Below, in pieces: positions 53,540 to 62,504 of a DNA stretch of 64,000 bases. The notes beneath the pieces are model-generated. The model was not told the origin of the DNA. It did no database searches and was given only the letters and a program-made list of their open reading frames with translations. Position 1 is the stretch's first letter; each line of letters starts with the position of its first letter. This DNA is from Gammaproteobacteria bacterium (lineage in GTDB: Bacteria; Pseudomonadota; Gammaproteobacteria; Enterobacterales; Alteromonadaceae), in assembly GCA_018825965.1 (NCBI GenBank), contig JAHKAA010000045.1, forward strand, positions 1 through 64,000, written 5' to 3'. Both the position numbers and the translations under genes were made by a program.

Positions 53540-55171
53540 TTAACTTGTTCTGAAATAATCCATCATTTGCTGTAAATGCTCTGCCTGCACCGTCAGTTCT
53601 TCAGAGGTGGAAGACAGCTCTTCTGAGGCCGCCGCATTTTGTTGGGTGGCCTGCGAAATTTGGGTGATCGCATCGTTGATACCATGGGCACCTGAGGACT
53701 GTTCATTGCTGGCCGCGGCAATTTCCTGCACCAGCTCTGAAGTGCGCTGAATAGCCGGCACTATGTCACGCAATAAGGCTCCTGCATGCTCAGCCAAAGT
53801 CACTGAACTATTGGCGACTTCGCCTATTTCTTTGGCTGCAACCTGACTGCGGGCCGCTAATTTGCGAACTTCTGCAGCGACCACCGCAAAACCACGGCCA
53901 TGCTCACCGGCACGGCCAGCTTCAATAGCGGCATTTAACGCCAATAAATTGGTTTGATAGGCGATGTCGTCTACGATGCGGATTTTTTGTGCAATCTGAC
54001 GCATAGCCTCAACAGTTTCGCCTACAGCCACACCGCCGTTTTGGGCTTGCATTGCGGATTTTGCTGCTATTCCTTCAGTCACCTTAGCGCTGTCACTGTT
54101 TTGCGCTATAGATGCACTCATTTGTTCCATAGCGGCAGATGTTTCTTCCACACTGGCGGCTTGCTGTGAAGACGACTCACTTAATGTCAGAGCTGTTGCA
54201 TTCATTTGTTCTGAAGCAGCCAACAAGCTGTGGGTCGAGGCTCTGACTTCCGCAATAATAGTGGCCAGTTTGGTCACCATTTGGGCTATGCCATACAACA
54301 TGCTGCTTTGATCCCCAGCTTTGAGCTGAACATTCACGCTCAGATCACCGGCAGCCACTTTGGCAATCAGCTGCTCCGCATAGGTTGGCTCGCCCCCCAG
54401 TTTTTGCAGCAGGATACGGTAGCTAAACCAGAGCGCAGCACAAAGCACAATTAACACTGCAAACAACATCAGATAAATCACTGTTTTCATAGTGTCCGCA
54501 TCAGCTTCAGCCGCAGCAACAGCAGCTGAGGTGCGCTGATCCAGCAACACAAAAAAGTCATCAATAGGGCGCATAATGCGGGCTTTATTGGCATGGTAGG
54601 CTTCGTCATGCATCAGGCTTCTGGCCAGTTCCAGGTCGGCTTTTCCCGGCACAAACTGACCCGAAGCATCAGGCTCCAGCCCTTTGACTGCATTCATTGC
54701 CATCACTTCGGTATTAACTAAGTCGTTGGAGTTTCTGTTCGCTTCCGCCAGTTTTTCCAGTTCCTGCACTGTAAAGCCGGCTTGTTTCATTAAATCCAGC
54801 AAGGCTATGTGCTGCTCGCTGTCAGGATGTGGCGGACGGCCTTCAGCGGCGTAAAAGTCCCAATAAATACGCTGATAATGCTCTGGTCTTGGAGCCTCGC
54901 CACTGCGGATCGCCAGAATCTGATTGTAGAAAGCTTCGTATTTTTGTTCAGCTGTCAGTACATAAGTGCGGGCCAGCCTGGTCAGATCGTCTGAGCTTTG
55001 GCGTAATTCATCCGCCAGAATATAAGACTGATAACGTTTGATATGAGTATCACTTAGTTGTTGATTCAAAGCCGATAAACGCATTTGGGCCAAAGCAAGC
55101 CCGGCCATCAGCACCATCAGTACTATAAATAAGCCACTAAAAAGTTTTTTTAACGTTAACGAGCTACCCAT
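53540..55171 (-). CDS. Methyl-accepting chemotaxis protein without tether
   Basis: The 543-residue receptor has a membrane helix (about 8-30), a periplasmic domain of about 195 residues (residues 31-228, with HPDSEQHIALLDLM and an IMRPIDDFFVLLDQR helix), a second helix (about 230-252), a HAMP-like segment (LGGEPTYAEQLIAKVAAGDL) and a signalling domain with DIAYQTNLLALNAAIEAGRA and HGRGFAVVAAEVRKLA. The protein stops right after the bundle (MMDYFRTS), with no tether. Its periplasmic part differs from the next MCP, so the two probably sense different ligands while sharing one array. Confidence 0.93.
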   Translation of the reverse strand: MGSSLTLKKLFSGLFIVLMVLMAGLALAQMRLSALNQQLSDTHIKRYQSYILADELRQSSDDLTRLARTYVLTAEQKYEAFYNQILAIRSGEAPRPEHYQRIYWDFYAAEGRPPHPDSEQHIALLDLMKQAGFTVQELEKLAEANRNSNDLVNTEVMAMNAVKGLEPDASGQFVPGKADLELARSLMHDEAYHANKARIMRPIDDFFVLLDQRTSAAVAAAEADADTMKTVIYLMLFAVLIVLCAALWFSYRILLQKLGGEPTYAEQLIAKVAAGDLSVNVQLKAGDQSSMLYGIAQMVTKLATIIAEVRASTHSLLAASEQMNATALTLSESSSQQAASVEETSAAMEQMSASIAQNSDSAKVTEGIAAKSAMQAQNGGVAVGETVEAMRQIAQKIRIVDDIAYQTNLLALNAAIEAGRAGEHGRGFAVVAAEVRKLAARSQVAAKEIGEVANSSVTLAEHAGALLRDIVPAIQRTSELVQEIAAASNEQSSGAHGINDAITQISQATQQNAAASEELSSTSEELTVQAEHLQQMMDYFRTS

Positions 55172-55245
55172 TGCTGCTTCCCATCACTGTTAAAGTACTC
55201 ATTCCCTTTAGAAGGCCCGGAATGACCACTGCAAAAACAGACCCC

Positions 55246-55743
55246 TTATACCTCACTGACTTTCTCCACCAAGGACGCCAGTTCTTCGACCGACAGCGCT
55301 TTTTCACCACGTAATAAGATGACAAACTGACCATCGACATTGACCACACCCTGAATAAATTGCGCTTTGATGCGGGCACCAAAAGTAGGAGCTGGTTCTA
55401 TAGTAGAGGTATCAATATCAATGACTTCGGTGACGCTATCGACCAAAGCTCCCAGGGTAACCACATCCTGCTCATAAGGGATTTCCAGTACCACTATGCA
55501 GGTACGCTCTTTGACTTCAGTCACCCCTTTGCCAAGGCGTAAAGACAAGTCAATTACAGGCACTACTTCGCCACGCAGGTTGAGTACCCCTTTAACAAAG
55601 TCAGGCATCAGCGGAATAGCAGTAACGTTGCTGTATTCCAGAATTTCTTTGACGGTATCAATGCTGATGCCGAAATATTCATCCCGGATGCCAAAGGTCA
55701 GGTACTGTCGTTCTTTATCGGATCCGGTTTTCAGCTTTTCCAT
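55246..55743 (-). CDS. cheW: Chemotaxis coupling protein CheW
   Basis: The 166-residue protein has the CheW SH3-type fold: RQYLTFGIRDEYFGISIDTV, MPDFVKGVLNLRGEVVPVIDL, and a C-terminal FIQGVVNVDGQFVILL. It links CheA to the receptors. ATG 55743 is used; a TTG at 55800 would give 19 extra residues inside the cheA end and has no support. It sits directly downstream of cheA. Confidence 0.93.
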   Translation of the reverse strand: MEKLKTGSDKERQYLTFGIRDEYFGISIDTVKEILEYSNVTAIPLMPDFVKGVLNLRGEVVPVIDLSLRLGKGVTEVKERTCIVVLEIPYEQDVVTLGALVDSVTEVIDIDTSTIEPAPTFGARIKAQFIQGVVNVDGQFVILLRGEKALSVEELASLVEKVSEV

Positions 55744-55765
55744 ACAGTCTTTGCTCCCACTGTTA

Positions 55766-57892
55766 TCACGAGGCAACACAGCTTTCGTTCTGTATTGCAA
55801 AGTCTATGAGTTGTGGTACGTCCAAAATAAAGCCCACATCACCGCTGCCCAATATGGTTGATCCACTCAGCCCTTTGGCTGATTTCACGACAGCATGCAG
55901 GGGTTTAATCACCGCCTGTAATTCACCATGCAAAGCATCCACAATCAGGCCAGCACGTTGGGTGCCATACTGGACTACCACTATATTTTCACGCAGCGCT
56001 GTTTCACTGCTCTGCAGCCGGAATAACTCGCTAAGCCGGACAAAAGGCAAGACTTCGCCACGTAAATTAAAATAGTCACGTTTTTCGGCCTGCCCGGCCT
56101 GATCTTCTGCTGAAAACTCAATGCATTCCTGCACCATATTTAACGGCACCACAAAATGGGTGTCTGTCACACTGACCTCAAAACCATCAATAATGGCCAG
56201 AGTTAATGGCAAACGAATACGGAATAAAGTGCCTTTACCAAGTTCAGACTCAATAAAAATCTGACCACGCAGCTCTTCCAGATTCCGTTTCACCACGTCC
56301 ATGCCAACACCCCGGCCGGACAAGTTGGTGACAGCAGAAGCGGTTGAAAAGCCAGCGGCGAAGATCAACTTAAAACAGTCTTCCTCGGACAGTTGCTGCT
56401 CTGCGGAAATCAGCCCTTTTTCAATAGCTTTTTGCCGCAGTTTGGCCGCATCAAGGCCTTGACCATCGTCCTGAATTTCCAGCACTACGGCACCAGCTTC
56501 ATGGTAGGCATTCAGCCGCAATAAACCCTGAGCGGGCTTGCCTTTGTAAAGCCGCATTTCTTTGTTTTCGATGCCATGATCCAAAGCGTTACGCACTATA
56601 TGCATCAAGGGGTCGGATAGCTTTTCCACCATGCTTTTATCCAGCTCGGTTTCTGCGCCCTGAATCTCCAGATGGATCTCTTTGCCAAGTTCCTTAGATA
56701 CGTCCCGTACTACACGTTTTAACCTGCTGAATGAGTCGCCAATCTGCACCATACGCAAACCCAAAGTGCCGTCACGAATTTGCTCAATCAGTGCTGTCAT
56801 GACACCAAAAGACTCGGTCATTTTTTCATCTTCCTGAGCCTGAACCAGTAATTGATTCGCAGCTCCTGCTGTCACCAGTTCGCCAATTAAATTAATCAGT
56901 TGGTCCAGCTTGCGGGCTTCTACTTTGAGGAATTGCAGTTCGGCAGGTCTTTTATGATCGGTATTTTTTTGCTTATTCAAGGCCGCATCCAGCAGGCCCG
57001 CATCTAAAGAACCTTGTTGCACCAGCATCTGGCCTACAGCAACAGTCGCTTTATCCTGCCGGATATCCCGGGTTTGCGACTGCAGCGCTTTTTCCAGCTC
57101 TTTTTCGGTGACAGCGCCCGCGTCCAGCAGCACCTGGCCTATGGGCTGGTCCACTACAGGCAACTGCTGTAATTTGTCTTTCATTTCGGCAGGTGGCTGT
57201 ATCACGACTTCACTGCTGTCCTGAATAAACTCAAATACATCTTCCAACTCTTGTTTGCTGGCCGCAGATTGCAGCTGCAAATCCATCTCGAGGTAGCAGT
57301 TTTCCGGGTCAAAGCCTTCAGACGGAAAATCAGCACGCAGTTGAATAGCTGCAACCTGGCCGAGTTTTTGTAAGTACATCAGCTGTGATGACGGATCCAT
57401 ACCGTCTTTAAACACATCAGCGCCGTAATTAACTTTTAACCGCCAGAGTCCGGGTAAGGAACTGGCTGTGGGTTCAGTGGACGGCTGAACAACAACTGCA
57501 GTGCCGCCTTGCAAAAAAGCCAATAATTGCTGCAATAAAGCCGAGCCGGTTTCTTTGTCAACCTCGGCTTGTGTGTCCACCACAGCCTGAACCAACTGGC
57601 CCATATGCGACTGACAATCGAGAAGCAAAGATAACAAATCCGGCGTAAGATCCAGCTTATGATCCCGCACTTTATCCAGCACAGTTTCAACGTTGTGGGT
57701 AAAAGCGACTATGTCGTCAAAACCAAAAAGACCAGCAGAGCCTTTAATGGTATGAGCGGCACGGAAGACGGCATCTATATGATCGCCAATGCTGACTTCA
57801 CCGGATTCGACTTCGAGCAGACACTGCTCCATGCTTTCCAGCAGTTCCCTGGCTTCATCAATAAAAAGCTGTTTTGCTTGTTCCATATCCAT
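55766..57892 (-). CDS. cheA: Chemotaxis histidine kinase CheA with MshEN-like linker repeats
   Basis: The 708-residue kinase has an HPt domain with phospho-His47 (AAHTIKGSAGLFG), a P2-like region (about 140-235), then two tandem motifs of the MshEN type at about 250-273 and 287-308 (IGQVLLDAGAVTEKELEKAL and VGQMLVQQGSLDAGLLDAAL), the dimerisation domain (KLDQLINLIGELVTA), the ATPase (NALDHGIE, QDDGQGLD, GRGVGMDVVK) and a CheW-like C-terminal P5 domain. MshEN domains bind c-di-GMP through G-x2-L-x3-G-x6-L-x2-A-L repeats; the usual leading Arg is absent here, so binding is uncertain. AAGGAG lies eight bases before the ATG. Confidence 0.93.
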   Translation of the reverse strand: MDMEQAKQLFIDEARELLESMEQCLLEVESGEVSIGDHIDAVFRAAHTIKGSAGLFGFDDIVAFTHNVETVLDKVRDHKLDLTPDLLSLLLDCQSHMGQLVQAVVDTQAEVDKETGSALLQQLLAFLQGGTAVVVQPSTEPTASSLPGLWRLKVNYGADVFKDGMDPSSQLMYLQKLGQVAAIQLRADFPSEGFDPENCYLEMDLQLQSAASKQELEDVFEFIQDSSEVVIQPPAEMKDKLQQLPVVDQPIGQVLLDAGAVTEKELEKALQSQTRDIRQDKATVAVGQMLVQQGSLDAGLLDAALNKQKNTDHKRPAELQFLKVEARKLDQLINLIGELVTAGAANQLLVQAQEDEKMTESFGVMTALIEQIRDGTLGLRMVQIGDSFSRLKRVVRDVSKELGKEIHLEIQGAETELDKSMVEKLSDPLMHIVRNALDHGIENKEMRLYKGKPAQGLLRLNAYHEAGAVVLEIQDDGQGLDAAKLRQKAIEKGLISAEQQLSEEDCFKLIFAAGFSTASAVTNLSGRGVGMDVVKRNLEELRGQIFIESELGKGTLFRIRLPLTLAIIDGFEVSVTDTHFVVPLNMVQECIEFSAEDQAGQAEKRDYFNLRGEVLPFVRLSELFRLQSSETALRENIVVVQYGTQRAGLIVDALHGELQAVIKPLHAVVKSAKGLSGSTILGSGDVGFILDVPQLIDFAIQNESCVAS

Positions 57893-57904
57893 CAGTACAA
57901 CTCC

Positions 57905-58207
57905 TTATTCCAGATTATCCGGAAATTCAAACTGATAAATATCCAGCAAACGCTGCACTACTCCATTGTCAGCGCCAGTTACTTTTGCCATGCCTTGTTG
58001 CTGCAACTGCAGTACCAACCACCAAACCAACTGCAAACCCGCTGTATCTATATCTTCTATTTCTGACAAATCCAGCAGCACTTTCTCCGGCTTTTTTTCC
58101 AACACGGGCTGAAGTTGTTCCAGACAGTCATGCACATTAAAAATGGTCAGGTCTTTGCTAAAACCAAAGACCTGAAAATCTGCGGTTTGGGAAATAGAAA
58201 CTGTCAT
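57905..58207 (-). CDS. STAS-domain protein
   Basis: The 100-residue protein is a lone STAS domain (FSKDLTIFNVHDCLEQLQP, VLLDLSEIEDIDTAGLQLVWWL), like anti-anti-sigma proteins, with a Thr in DTAG at the position phosphorylated (Ser/Thr) in SpoIIAA-type proteins. No partner kinase (SpoIIAB type) or sigma gene is near. It sits between cheY and cheA, so it is most likely part of the chemosensory signalling chain. GAGG is five bases upstream. Confidence 0.88.
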   Translation of the reverse strand: MTVSISQTADFQVFGFSKDLTIFNVHDCLEQLQPVLEKKPEKVLLDLSEIEDIDTAGLQLVWWLVLQLQQQGMAKVTGADNGVVQRLLDIYQFEFPDNLE

Positions 58208-58214
58208 TGATACC

Positions 58215-58583
58215 TCAAGGTAAAATCAGTTTATTAACGGCATCCAGCATCTGATCAGGTTTAAAAGGTTTTACGACCCAGGCTTTAGCTCCAGCTGCTT
58301 TGCCCGCTTGTTTTTTCTCCTCGGCGCCTTCTGTGGTCAGCATAATGACCGGAGTAAAACGGTAAGCTGCCAGCTTCTTTAATTCGGTAACAAAAGTAAT
58401 ACCATCCATGTTGGGCATATTGACATCAGAAATTACCAGATGGATTTTGTCGCCCGTGCATTTACTTAACGCATCTTTGCCATCCACAGCTTCCAGCACA
58501 TGGAAACCAGCGCCCTTTAACGTCATGCCTACTACCTGACGAATACTGATGGAGTCATCCACCACTAAAATCGTTTTTGTCAT
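58215..58583 (-). CDS. cheY: CheY-like response regulator
   Basis: The 122-residue receiver has VVDDS (8-12), D53 in VISDVNMPNMDG, Thr in MLTTEGAEEKKQAGKAAG and Lys in VVKPFKPDQML, all needed for phosphorylation by CheA. It has no output domain and may act on a motor or other partner. AGGGAAG lies just upstream. It precedes the STAS and cheA genes. Confidence 0.93.
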   Translation of the reverse strand: MTKTILVVDDSISIRQVVGMTLKGAGFHVLEAVDGKDALSKCTGDKIHLVISDVNMPNMDGITFVTELKKLAAYRFTPVIMLTTEGAEEKKQAGKAAGAKAWVVKPFKPDQMLDAVNKLILP

Positions 58584-58592
58584 ACCGCTTCC

Positions 58593-59789
58593 CTAAAAAA
58601 ATGTGACTTCAGAGCTGTTGTCTGTACTTTTGGTTTTACTGCCCTGATGCACAGAAACCTGCTCCAGTGTGGTATAGGTTTTCTTTAACTGTTCCAGCCA
58701 TTGCGACACTTCAACCAATTGTTGCAACTGCTGCGGGTCATGCATATGACCGCCGATATAGTCCTGTAGCTTCGCCATATCGGCCATCACATGCCCCAAA
58801 ATCTGACTCACTCTGTCCTGGAACTGCAAACCTATCAGTACCTGATGAATGTTCTGTTGAACTGCACTGCTTTCCTGCTCCAGATGAGCTGCAGATTGCA
58901 GAATGTCGCCACTGACCTGTTCAAAATCACCTAACACAGAAGCAATACCTGAACTGACCTGAACCAGACGTTGTTCATCCTGCCGGGTAAAACGCTCTGT
59001 AGAACTTAAAGTGTTTTGCAAGGTGTTATTTACTTCTTCAATACGTTGCGTAATGCGACTACCTGTGGCGCCTGAGCGGGTAGACAAAGTTCGCACTTCA
59101 TCGGCAACTACGGCAAAACCACGGCCCTGCTCGCCAGCGCGGGCAGCTTCAATAGCGGCATTTAACGCCAGTAAATTGGTTTGTGAGGCGATGCCTGCAA
59201 CCTCAGCGCCCATCAGCTTCAGCTCATCCGTAATAGCGGCCAGAGATTTAATCTCTGCTAATAATTCATCGCGGCTTTGCATTGCGGTTTTGATTTGATC
59301 CACCACCGCATTCAACTCCACATGAGCCCTTTGTACCACCTGACCTAAACCCGCTTTGCCACTCATATTGCCGGCAGTTTGCTGCGAAGCGCTGATGGCC
59401 AGCTGTAGCTGCTGATTAATGTCCGAAAACTGAGTGACGAGGTCGTTGACCCCTGATTCGGTTTGCGAGCGCACCAGCTCCTGTTGATTCATCCACAGTG
59501 GCAGTAACTGTGTCAGTAAATGCTGATAGTGCTGCTGCACTTTGATTTGCTGTTGTTCTTTTTGCTGCTGCAACACAGTTTGTTGTTGCTGCTGTTGTTG
59601 CTGCTGCGCTGAAGCCGCCTGAAGTTTTAGCCAAAGCAGCACTTGCGCTACCAGTAGAAAAACCAGAACAACTGCATTTAAAGCAGTACGCTCGGGTAAC
59701 AGCAGTCCTGATACTAAGGCCAGCACAGTTAAAGCTGAGCTGCCATACACCAAATACAATGCGGTTTGATAATGTGAAGTTTGATTCAA
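58593..59789 (-). CDS. Small MCP-like signalling protein with Gln tract
   Basis: The 398-residue protein has two membrane helices at the N-terminus (about 10-30 and 36-54) with almost no periplasmic domain, a run of nine Gln (about 62-70) then a Gln-rich helix, and a compact MCP signalling module with the tip IASQTNLLALNAAIEAARA and QGRGFAVVADEVRTLS. The end has LIGLQFQDRVSQILGHV, typical of a subset of short receptors. It should sense an intracellular or membrane cue, not a periplasmic ligand. TTG start with CGGAG at about six bases. It heads the operon with cheY. Confidence 0.85.
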   Translation of the reverse strand: MNQTSHYQTALYLVYGSSALTVLALVSGLLLPERTALNAVVLVFLLVAQVLLWLKLQAASAQQQQQQQQQTVLQQQKEQQQIKVQQHYQHLLTQLLPLWMNQQELVRSQTESGVNDLVTQFSDINQQLQLAISASQQTAGNMSGKAGLGQVVQRAHVELNAVVDQIKTAMQSRDELLAEIKSLAAITDELKLMGAEVAGIASQTNLLALNAAIEAARAGEQGRGFAVVADEVRTLSTRSGATGSRITQRIEEVNNTLQNTLSSTERFTRQDEQRLVQVSSGIASVLGDFEQVSGDILQSAAHLEQESSAVQQNIHQVLIGLQFQDRVSQILGHVMADMAKLQDYIGGHMHDPQQLQQLVEVSQWLEQLKKTYTTLEQVSVHQGSKTKSTDNSSEVTFF

Positions 59790-59908
59790 GACGAACTCCG
59801 GTTAGCTATATGTTCACTGTTAAGATATGTTGCCGCGGCCGTCAAGCTAGCACGGCTTGCTTGCATTCTGTCATCTCGAATATCAAATTCAGCAATCACC
59901 CTAAATCA

Positions 59909-59930
59909 AAACCAGTAAGCCTACTGGTTT
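59909..59930 (-). terminator. Terminator of the LuxR-type regulator gene
   Basis: A perfect nine-bp stem (AAACCAGTA/TACTGGTTT with an AGCC loop) lies two bases past the regulator stop; on the minus strand it is followed by TTTTGATTT. Confidence 0.65.
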
Positions 59931-59931
59931 C

Positions 59932-60564
59932 TCAGGCTTCCATCAGTCCATTACGAATCGCAAATCGAACCCAATCCGAATGAGTGCCGAATGACAGTTT
60001 TCTGGTGATGGTGCTGCGATGAAATTCGACAGTTTTACTGCTCAGATACAGCTTGTTGGCAATCTCTTTTGCCGTGTAGCCTTCAGCAGTCAGTTGTAAG
60101 ATTAGCTTCTGTTTCATATTGAGCAAATCTAATTTAGTCAGGTCCTTAGCTAAAGGAGCGTGCGCCATGGCCTGCACTAACAGCGGAGAAATATGTTCGG
60201 AAATATAAACAGACCCTGCCATTACCCGATCCAGAGCAGCTGTCAGTTGAGTCAGGTCGGAATCCGTAGTGACAATGCCATGCACACCAAGTTTTACTGC
60301 CTGAACCATTTGTGGCAGTTCATCAGGATCAGCCAGCAACATCATCCTGAGCCCGGGCAACTGAGTTTTGATTTGCTCTAACAGCAGTACGCCACTGCCC
60401 CCGTTCAGGCGGGAAGAACAGAGCAGCAGATCGGGATGGTGTAACTTGACCAAAGCTATAGCTTCAGCACTGGTTTGCCCTTTGGCAACCAGTTCTACAC
60501 CTTGTTGTTTTAATACTGGCGTCAGACATTCCAGCAACAACACCTGGTCTGTTACCGCTATCAT
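59932..60564 (-). CDS. LuxR-type regulator with degenerate receiver
   Basis: From ATG 60564 the product has 210 residues, the usual NarL length; a GTG at 60666 would add 34 with no family support. The N-terminal receiver lacks the phosphoacceptor: the position in HPDLLLCSSRLNGG that should be Asp is Ser (near 50), and the conserved Lys is not evident. The C-terminal HTH is normal (MKQKLILQLTAEGYTAKEI, KTVEFHRSTITRKL). It is probably controlled by something other than phosphorylation. It lies upstream of the chemosensory operon behind a terminator and may regulate it. Confidence 0.85.
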   Translation of the reverse strand: MIAVTDQVLLLECLTPVLKQQGVELVAKGQTSAEAIALVKLHHPDLLLCSSRLNGGSGVLLLEQIKTQLPGLRMMLLADPDELPQMVQAVKLGVHGIVTTDSDLTQLTAALDRVMAGSVYISEHISPLLVQAMAHAPLAKDLTKLDLLNMKQKLILQLTAEGYTAKEIANKLYLSSKTVEFHRSTITRKLSFGTHSDWVRFAIRNGLMEA

Positions 60565-60739
60565 TTTACCCAGAGTACTACAACCTTTGCTTCCAGCCAG
60601 TTCCGTTACAACAGGAACCAACACTTTATCGACAAGGCAGTATAAGGGGTTCGAAGAAGTGGGCACATTCGTCTAAGGACCTAAACCACTAGTACTTTAG
60701 ACCTAGAGCCTCTTTTTATCGACACCGGGCAGTCATGTT

Positions 60740-61984
60740 TTACTTAGTCAGAAACCACCAGATAAACAGCAGCGAAAAACCAAACAAATAGCACAGCCCC
60801 AGCCAGGACAAGAAGCGGATCCAGGGCAACATCAGATGTTTTTGCTGACCCCGCATCAGGCGGTAATTTAGCCAGGCAAAAACCGGAGTGGTGACAAAAG
60901 CCAGACTCATCGCAAAAGTCAGCATAGGTCCAAGCGCAGATTTAAAAAACAAGATCACCGCCAGACCTGAAGCCGCCTGTGCCAGCAGCCAGTAGTTGTA
61001 GCTGTTTTTGCGTTCAGAGTTTTGCCAGCCCAACAGCTGGAAGGATTCATTCATAGTCCGGGCATAGCCATCCAGCACAGTCAGAGTAGTACCAAACATA
61101 CAAAGGAAGGCCACAAAAGCCACCAATAACCTCGACCAATCGCCTATGGTGCTGGCATACATAGCCACAAACTGGCTGGCATAAGCAGCACCAGCCAATT
61201 CTACCTTCTGATCCGAGCCATATTGCACCAAAGCACCCAGTGACAGAAATACCAGAGCCAATGCAGTGGTACTCCAGTAGCCTAAGTTAAAGTCAAACAA
61301 AGCATCCTTTTTACTGACAGACGTATGCTGCTGTTTGGCTTTGAGCCACAACGAATTAATAGCTGATATTTCAATAGGAGCGGGCATCCAACCCATCAAG
61401 GCCACTAAAAAACCTAAATACATTAGTTGCCATGGCGAAGGGCCAACAAAATCGACCGCTGCAGTTGGGCCTTTGTTAAAGGCAATAATAGCGGCAGCTA
61501 CTGTAGTGACAGTCAACAACACCATGACCCATTTAGAGACCTTGTCGAGTAACTTGTAGCGGCCTGCCAATAAAATCAGTAAACAAACCGCCAGCAAGAT
61601 CAGGCACAGTACGGTCAGCGACACTTCTGCAGGTACAAAAAACTGCAGTAAACTGGCGGTCAGTAGCAATACCCCTGCGGTATTGACCACTGCTGCTATT
61701 ACATTCAGCCAGACAAAACTTAATAAATAACCCCGGCCTTGTTTTTTATAACCTTCCAGCAAAGTTTCGCCACTTTGCAGGCTGTACTCGACACCAAAGC
61801 GAAAAAAGGGGTACTTCAATACATTCACCAGCAAAATCAGTACCGCCAGTTGCCAGCCAAACAAAGCTCCAGCCTGAGTGGAAGCCACTATATGTGAGCC
61901 TCCAATAGCTGCTGTTGCCAATAAAACACCTGGCCCTAAAGCTTTTAGCCTGCTGTGCCAGTTTGATGAATATCCCTGTTGCAT
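60740..61984 (-). CDS. Nramp-fold transporter lacking canonical metal-binding motifs
   Basis: The 414-residue protein has about eleven membrane helices and aligns with Nramp from the first helix (GPGVLLATAAIGG then IVASTQAGALFGWQLAV). The metal-binding DPGN of helix 1 reads GGSH here, and the MPH of helix 6 reads MPA in MGWMPAPIEISAINS. It therefore belongs to an Nramp-related group whose substrate is not the usual Mn/Fe; it may carry another ion or solute. Start ATG 61984 has no good ribosome site. Confidence 0.82.
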   Translation of the reverse strand: MQQGYSSNWHSRLKALGPGVLLATAAIGGSHIVASTQAGALFGWQLAVLILLVNVLKYPFFRFGVEYSLQSGETLLEGYKKQGRGYLLSFVWLNVIAAVVNTAGVLLLTASLLQFFVPAEVSLTVLCLILLAVCLLILLAGRYKLLDKVSKWVMVLLTVTTVAAAIIAFNKGPTAAVDFVGPSPWQLMYLGFLVALMGWMPAPIEISAINSLWLKAKQQHTSVSKKDALFDFNLGYWSTTALALVFLSLGALVQYGSDQKVELAGAAYASQFVAMYASTIGDWSRLLVAFVAFLCMFGTTLTVLDGYARTMNESFQLLGWQNSERKNSYNYWLLAQAASGLAVILFFKSALGPMLTFAMSLAFVTTPVFAWLNYRLMRGQQKHLMLPWIRFLSWLGLCYLFGFSLLFIWWFLTK

Positions 61985-62145
61985 AAGTTTTTGTTTTTAT
62001 GTTTAAAAAGCCGTGGCCCAGCTTAGCCAAAGCCTAAGCTGAACACCATCAGACAAATGGAAAAACTTCAGAGGTCGGTCCTTCGGCTTGCCGCTTTGCC
62101 CCTGCTCTGGCATGCTGCGCTTAAATGAATATCAAGGAAATTCGT

Positions 62146-62412
62146 ATGAGTCAGGAACCCTTAGTCGATCAGGAAATAATTTTTGAAGTGCTGGAAAACC
62201 AACTGGCCGATAATGATCCAAAACAAGTGAAAGAAACCCTGATGCGTTTATGTATGACAGGCCACAGCAGAGAAGATGCACTGGAGCTGATGGCTTGTGC
62301 ATTGGCTCCTGAAATGGAAGCCGTGATTGAACGCAACGAAGCTTTTAATCTGCAGCGTTATATCGAACATCTGGCCTTGTTACCGGAAATGCCTTGGGTG
62401 AAAGATCTATAA
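62146..62412 (+). CDS. Small conserved-looking protein, unknown function
   Basis: ATG 62146 with AAGGA seven bases upstream gives 88 residues; ATG 62125 is also in frame but lacks a site. The product is acidic and helical (QEIIFEVLENQLADNDPKQV, RMLMAC-like helix LELMACALAPEMEAVIERNE) and has no signal or membrane helix. Family unknown. It is followed by the repeat cluster. Confidence 0.65.
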   Translation: MSQEPLVDQEIIFEVLENQLADNDPKQVKETLMRLCMTGHSREDALELMACALAPEMEAVIERNEAFNLQRYIEHLALLPEMPWVKDL

Positions 62413-62457
62413 GTGGACTCAGCGGTCGCCGCTCAAACCTACACCGGTTTGGCCGCT

Positions 62458-62487
62458 GGACGGGCAGGGATAAACCCGCGCCCCGAC
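62458..62487 (-). repeat. REP-like palindromic repeat, copy C
   Basis: On the minus strand the unit reads GTCGGGGCG to GCCCGTCC around a CGGGTTTATCCC hairpin. It is the same family as 18284-18313 and 19191-19217. Confidence 0.6.
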
Positions 62488-62504
62488 ACCCAATGCACGA
62501 AATA

